NCBI RefSeq assembly: GCF_022376445.1
Contig: NW_025954966.1
Location: 62,001-126,000 of the forward strand
Length of the DNA stretch: 64,000 nucleotides
Source: Fomitopsis serialis
Lineage: Eukaryota > Basidiomycota > Agaricomycetes > Polyporales > Fomitopsidaceae
Reading direction: 5' to 3'
Both the position numbers and the translations under genes were made by a program. A model generated the notes under the pieces. That model was not told the DNA's origin and made no database searches. It worked only from the letters and a program-made list of their open reading frames with translations. Numbering within the stretch: position 1 is the first letter of the stretch; each line of letters opens with the position of its first letter. Below are positions 58,710-64,000 of this stretch, in pieces.

Positions 58710-60834
58710 ATGGTTGATACTACAGGTTCCTCGGAGTCAGTACCGGCCTCGAAGCACATCATCTTTTTTGTCTACAATGCCTGGGGTGAGTGTTGGAATG
58801 TTGCGGCATCGTGCATCTTATAATTTTTACAGCACCCTTCTATAGGTCACCACCGACCGCTCTGTGCGTTCGCAGCGAGAGTGATTAAAGCCCAGCGGCT
58901 GTACATCACCTATCTAGTCCCTGAAAAATTCGTCGACCGCGTGTATCAAGAGCTCAGGCGTAACTTCGAGCCGGAAGAGACAGAACTCTTGAGTCTCGTG
59001 CGGTAAGCGTACGATCACAGCATTCGATTACAGTATACTGACAGCAGGTCGACCCCAGTGTTGTAGGCCTCCCGAACAAATCTAGTAACCCTCTGCACCG
59101 CGACGCTCTCGACGAAGGCTTCGCGAAGTCGTTCGGCACCCTAGTGAGAGGGGAGCGGATTACGTGCCCCTCTACAGGGATCACTCACGCCTCTCTGCCG
59201 CACATTGACTGTGTCATCCTCGACGTGAGCGACCTGTAACACTAGAGAGTAATTGCGACGTTGACACGATCATAGATCTATGCAAAACAGCCTCTGGACT
59301 TTGTCAGGGAAACCGGCCTCAAGTCCGTGAAGATCCTCGTCTGGTACTCAGCAGCCGCAGCAGCTCTTCTCTCCTTTTACGGCCCTGAAAGGACGGGCGG
59401 AAGAAATGCAGCGTTTTCTCGAGTCCACGAGGAAGTCAAGCGTAGTGGACGCCCGCTTCACCAGGTCGCTGCTGAGGTATCTACGCGTTGTCACATCCCT
59501 TCCTCGTGCGCGACCAATATGTCCCACAGGCCTGTCTTGCTTGCCCCGGCTCAGTGATAGAGATCCCAGGCTTGCCTCCGATGTACGACTATGAACTCTT
59601 CCCTCAGGAAGTAAGCATGCGTCGAAACAGCGAAGGGGCTCCGGTGCTCACAGTCGCGATAGGTACCCTTTAGAGATATGATCGCTGTCATGTTTTTTGA
59701 CACGTATCAGTACGTTGGGCGCGGATTTGTCTGGTGCGAATTTGACTCTAATGGAGAACAGGACGCTCGACGGATGCGACGGTGTCATCTTGTCAACTCC
59801 AGAGTGCTACGAACCGGAGACGATAGATGCTGTCAGAAAGTACTACAATGAAACGTCACGCAGCATCTTCGTCTGTGGGCCGCTTACCGCCTCTAGCTCG
59901 CGGGCCACGGTCTCTGAGGATCAAGGTCCTCAAGCCACAGCAGTAGAGCAAGTGTTGGATCGGGCTCTTCAAGAACGCGGGAAGGGGTCCCTGCTCTATG
60001 TGCGTGCTGCTTAGACAACATGCGTGAGTTAGGCGCATCTCACGTTCCTTGCGCGCAGATTTCTTTCGGATCGCTTTTCTGGCCTCCCGCGCCAGAGAGA
60101 CTTTGGGCCGTCTTAAACGTCGTGATGGAGTTGGGCATACCCTTCGTACGCTATCCTGTGTCCGCCAACGGACAACGAATGACCGATTTCCGGACACCGA
60201 CTATTCGTTATAGATCATGGCACATGCCTCAGGTTTGGCCGCCGTTCCGGACGCAGTCAAGCAGAAAGTGGATGCATATACGTACGGCATGATGTCCCGC
60301 TGGTGTCCGCAGCAGATGATCCTGGCTCATCCGGTACGGCGAATTTTCACCCTTTCCAGTGCGATGGCTGACCGACTCCGCGCAGGCTACAGGGTGGTTT
60401 CTAACTCACGGAGGACACAACAGTGTCGTCGAGTCGATCAGCCAGGGTGTGCCTATGTAAGTACAGTCCCCTGCCGTCCATTCCGGTCCTCTCATAGCAT
60501 CCTGCCTTGTAGGATTTGCTGGCCACATCACTACGACCAACCCACTAACGCGATCCATCTGAGCTGCAATCTCGACATCGCGTACGAGCTGTTCGAGGTC
60601 CGGACCGAGAACGGTTTGAGGCCCATCCACCGCACCGGAAGAGCACCCGAAGCTACTGTGGAGTCAGTAAAGCGGGAGGCGAAAGAGGTTCTGCAAGCGG
60701 CATTTGGTGAGGACGGGGAGCGCAAGCGGAGAAACACGCAAAAACTTCGAGCAGCCCTTGGAGAGGCGTGGACGGACAGTGGTCGGGCGACAAAGGAGCT
60801 GCGAGCTTTCCTGAGTTCACTGGATGATCAGTAA
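58710..60834 (+). CDS. GT1-like UDP-glycosyltransferase
   Basis: Multi-exon plus-strand gene. Exons 58710-58785, 58846-59002, 59059-59224 and 59276 onward are in phase. N-terminal H-H-R-P-L-C-A-F-A-A-R corresponds to the substrate-binding H-x-R-P start of this fungal group. Later are V-V-G-L-P-N, H-I-D-C-V-I-L-D, I-P-G-L-P-P-M-Y-D-Y-E (about 59570), L-D-G-C-D-G-V-I-L-S-T (about 59770), W-C-P-Q-Q-M-I-L-A-H-P (about 60305), then after splicing G-W-F-L-T-H-G-G-H-N-S-V-V-E-S, V-P-M-I-C-W-P-H-H-Y-D-Q-P (about 60400-60545). The last two form the plant/fungal-type donor-binding box, with H-x-G-x-N-S. It transfers a sugar from UDP-sugar to a small acceptor; the acceptor is unknown. The region 59620-59760 was not resolved. 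The C-terminal helix is charged, stop at 60832. Confidence 0.82.
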
Positions 60835-61290
60835 ACAGTACTGGAGTAACATTGAGGATGTGTATGTACACGGCGCACGCCAGACGGTATACATAATTCG
60901 ACTTGTTAGTGACCAGTACTTACAGTAGTGGTTCGATCTTGCATTGAGTGATGTTTATTACACCTATACTAATGTTGTTATCAACCCTTTATCGCAATAG
61001 TAGCGCCCATAACTTACCCCGCACTACCATCCTTCTCGATTCCGGCTGGCTCCTCCTTCCTACAGCACCGCGTAGTAAGTTTGAGGACGCGCCCACAGGT
61101 TAGTGGACTCTCGGTGACCGTCACTCGTGCAACAGGTCGGCGCCCAGGGGTGATCAGCATTGGATGCTCACACGCGTACGGACCAACGCTAACGCTGGCA
61201 TCGACTCCCGAACAGAGGTGAGCTATGCCAAACCAGGCTTGTGACTATCCTCAATGCGATCCAGGTTTGAAAGGACACGAACTGTATGAC
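60835..61290. other. Intergenic
   Basis: About 455 bp containing the glycosyltransferase 3' end and the transporter promoter. An in-frame upstream ATG at 61225 exists for the next gene. No other feature. Confidence 0.4.
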
Positions 61291-63739
61291 ATGTCTGGTT
61301 CGGAGGATGGGCGGGGACCAGCGGCTCGGATGCACAGACGGAAGACGAGTAGAGAGGAGGACACGAACGACTTCAAGTTCCCTAGATCGCAAACACCGCC
61401 TGGAGGTCTCGCAAACGGGATGGACGGGGTGAATGGGGTGAACGGGCATGCTAATCTTGAACTTCCACCATCGCCCTCCCGCACACGCGTCGTCTCGAGT
61501 CCGTCGACGAACGGGATGCCGTCGTATCTCGACCCACCACCTTCCGCGGGCCACCAGCGCACGACCTTCGGCGCGCCCCGTCCGTTGAGTATGGTCAATG
61601 GATCCTCTCTACCGCCTCGCAGACACCAACCTCCAGCCATGCGCCAGTCCTTATCCTTGCCGGGCAACTCTCACTCGCGCGCTCGTTCGATCTCCGGTCC
61701 CTTCTCCCCCGCAAGCCCATCCCCCTCTCATTCTCATTCCCGGCAGATGGACCTCCGACAGGCAAGCTGCCTGCGTCCGCCACAGCACCGGAGATGCGTA
61801 CGAAGGAGAACGGCATCGGCCCGTCACCATCCATGTCCTCGCAGGCCCATGCTCGGCGGCATTCGCGCATCCACTCGCGCAACCTCTCAGTCTTCTTCCC
61901 TCGTCCTGGGACATTACCCTCGACAGCCATCGCCGAGGATGGCGCGCAGGAGATTGCATATGGAGGACCCCCGGAAGGCGTACCAATGCCTTCAGCCTCG
62001 CCTGGTCCTGGCAACCGGGAGTTTCGACAAGGGTTCTCATTCGGCGGACGAGCTCCACTGTCTGCTCCTGTACACCCTATGCCTTCAATGGGACCCTCGT
62101 CCTCAAACGGAAACTCGCGCAGAGGCCACCACCACAAGCATTCGCTCTCCCATAGTTTCTTCTCTTTCCTGGAACCCGGTACCAATCAAGACGAGCTCCA
62201 CACCACTCCAGCGCCGGTACCTGTGAGCCCATGGATGCCGATCTCGCCGTTCCCCCATGAGACGTATGCCGACGAGAAGCATGCACCTCTGCTGAACGGT
62301 CATGCAACCCGCGACCAGAGCGCACCGGAGAAGGTTCGAGCTTTGCCGAAGATCGCGCCGGAGGCTGTAGGCGTAGCCGTGACCGAGTTCCTGCTCGGTG
62401 TATGGCTATGGATTACAGCGCAGCAAGTGGGCTCGCTCGCGTGCACAGGGCTGGGGTACTGGATCGTATTCGACGCGTTCGGCGTCGCCTTAGGACACAT
62501 CGTGCCAGGATACCTGGCGTCACCTTCGATGCAAGCCCAGTACCGGAGACCTTTCGGGTGAGATCTTTTAACTTCTGCGTTGAGAGATACTGACAGGTTG
62601 GATTGGGCAGCAATGCGCGCCTGGAGACGGTGGTCGCGTTTGCTCAGTCAGTCTACCTTATCTTTGCGTCTGTGTACGTCTGCAAGGAGACCGTCGAGCA
62701 TCTCCTGCTCTCGTCCGGAGAGGGACATCACCATCACAATGGGGATGAAGTACAAGAATTCTTCGGGTTCGTACATTCGCGTGGCATCGCGAGCTGTCAG
62801 AGCTGACGTCTCTCGCAGCGTCGACTTCCCTTTCTGGCTGCTCCTCATCACCCTCGCCTCGCTGCTCACGACAACATTTGGCTTCAACAATCATTCGAAG
62901 CTGGTTAGCAGTACGTGCATAGACGGGTACAACAACGGTGATATTCTGACTTGGTTCTGTGTTTTGCTAGCTGCGGGGAACCATATCCCTCCTTTGACCA
63001 CATATTTGCCCTCCCGCTATCGTTACTTCGCGTCGTCACTAACATACCCTCCTCGACTAATGAACCTCCTAACAAACCCATATACACTCGCACCCATAGT
63101 CTTTTGTATGGTCCTACTCGTAGGCCCAAGTTTCATCCCTCCGTCAGTACCTCAGATCCACGTTGTGATACCTGTCACTGATTGACGCAATGTGCAGCTG
63201 GCAGCACCGGTTCTTCGATCTTGTCTTAGCAGGATTCGAAACGGTTGCCACGTTCAGCATTGCGTACTCGGCTGCGGTCGCCCTCGGCGCCGTCCTCCTG
63301 CAAACGTCCCCCGCACGAGGGCTCGCCGGGGGGCGCATGGAGGCGTTCCTTCGAGCCATGCGCGAGGTCTGTCCTCTCATACCCGGGCTCGCATCCGTCG
63401 CTGACTACGCTCTCGCCACAGATTGAACGCCATCCGCAAGTCGTGCACCTCCCAGCACCTCACATCTGGCAGCTCACGCCGAATCTCACGCTCCCCCAAG
63501 AGCACTGGATGTATGCGCACCACCCCGTGTCCGCCATCGACACGAAGGCCCAGGGCCCGGCGCAGTCGCTCGTCGTCACGCTCGAGCTGCACGTCCGGCA
63601 AGACCTCGACGACGACCAGGTGCTCGGCCTGACGAAGTGGGCGTGGGAGCGCTGCTCACATGCGCTGCACTTCGGGTCGAGGGGTGGCGAGGGCGGCGAG
63701 GCGGAGGCGGAGGTCACCGTCGGCATAGTCAGGGAGTGA
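61291..63739 (+). CDS. CDF-family zinc transporter (Zrg17-like)
   Basis: The plus-strand gene starts at 61291 (a 22-codon in-frame extension to 61225 is possible). A long Ser/Pro-rich cytosolic N-terminus carries H-S-L-S-H-S-F-F-S-F-L-E-P-G (about 62140-62180), a block I associate with Zrg17 proteins. Membrane segments follow: A-V-T-E-F-L-L-G-V-W-L-W-I (about 62380), L-E-T-V-V-A-F-A-Q-S-V-Y-L-I-F (after splice at about 62613), a His-rich loop E-G-H-H-H-H-N-G-D-E, W-L-L-L-I-T-L-A-S-L-L, and F-E-T-V-A-T-F-S-I-A-Y. The C-terminal cytosolic domain (from I-E-R-H-P-Q-V, about 63420) is typical of CDF. Zrg17 works with Cis4/Msc2-type partners to load Zn into the secretory pathway. Frame shifts by 1 nt near 61742 (R then ADGPPTGKLP); two further junctions near 62760-62820 and 63160-63195 do not phase cleanly. 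Confidence 0.8.
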
Positions 63740-64000
63740 GCTTCGCGGACCTGTGCGTGCGTAATGGGTGATAATGAGTAGAAGGATACGCTGCGTGATT
63801 TGGGCTTGGGTGTTCGTTTTCTTGTATTTATAGCTTTCGGCACTTCGTGTATATAACTCACGTACGCTCCTTGAATACCGATAGGCAGACAACGCGGACT
63901 GGGCCAAGACCGGCAATAAAGTGTAGCATTCGACATGACACGGCGCATACGGTCATACAGAGGGAGGGACATGTGGGGAGGTCCTTACTTTTTGCCTTTC
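63740..64000. other. 3' flank, window end
   Basis: 260 bp after the transporter stop; nothing recognised. Confidence 0.4.

Overview
This is nuclear DNA of a filamentous basidiomycete, most likely an Agaricomycete of polypore type. The evidence is many small GT-AG introns (about 50-70 nt), a FunK1-type fungal kinase, DUF6589-like and RecQ-like proteins of the kind expanded in mushrooms, a myosin-motor chitin synthase with a DEK C-terminal domain, a multicopper oxidase and an NCS1 permease. Genes lie on both strands and intergenic gaps are 0.3-2 kb. All exon models were built by eye from frame continuity, splice signals and family resemblance. No alignment was run.

Layout. 1-7 kb: the 3' part of a Ser/Thr kinase gene, then a 924-residue disordered/coiled-coil protein with a 1.07-kb intron. 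7.2-25 kb: a tandem segmental duplication of a divergent gene pair (alpha/beta-hydrolase on minus, FunK1 kinase on plus). Copy 1 is intact and compact. Copy 2 has about 2.2 kb of extra repeat-rich DNA between the two genes, and its kinase gene is split by a 6.1-kb mobile element. The element has a target-site duplication of about 10 bp, short inverted termini and two intact tail-to-tail genes: a RecQ-like helicase and a 1025-residue DUF6589-type protein. Removing the element and one target copy restores a 930-codon kinase frame, so the insertion looks recent. This is the most interesting object in the window.

25-38 kb: four minus-strand and one plus-strand genes for a basic nuclear protein, an orphan P-loop NTPase, the chromatin-remodelling subunit RSC7/NPL6, an NCS1 purine/pyrimidine-type permease and a probable mitochondrial protein. 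38-64 kb: myosin-motor chitin synthase; a small Cys-rich protein with a 12-nt exon; a minus-strand series of secreted or surface enzymes (GH127-like glycosidase, GPI-type acid phosphatase, multicopper oxidase); the PP2A activator PTPA; a GT1-like glycosyltransferase; and a CDF zinc transporter resembling Zrg17.

From about 42 to 63 kb, at least five otherwise well-conserved genes contain isolated single-base frame breaks, mostly apparent 1-nt losses. The genes between 7 and 37 kb that were traced fully have none. Either the consensus is poor there or a run of genes is decaying; raw reads would decide.
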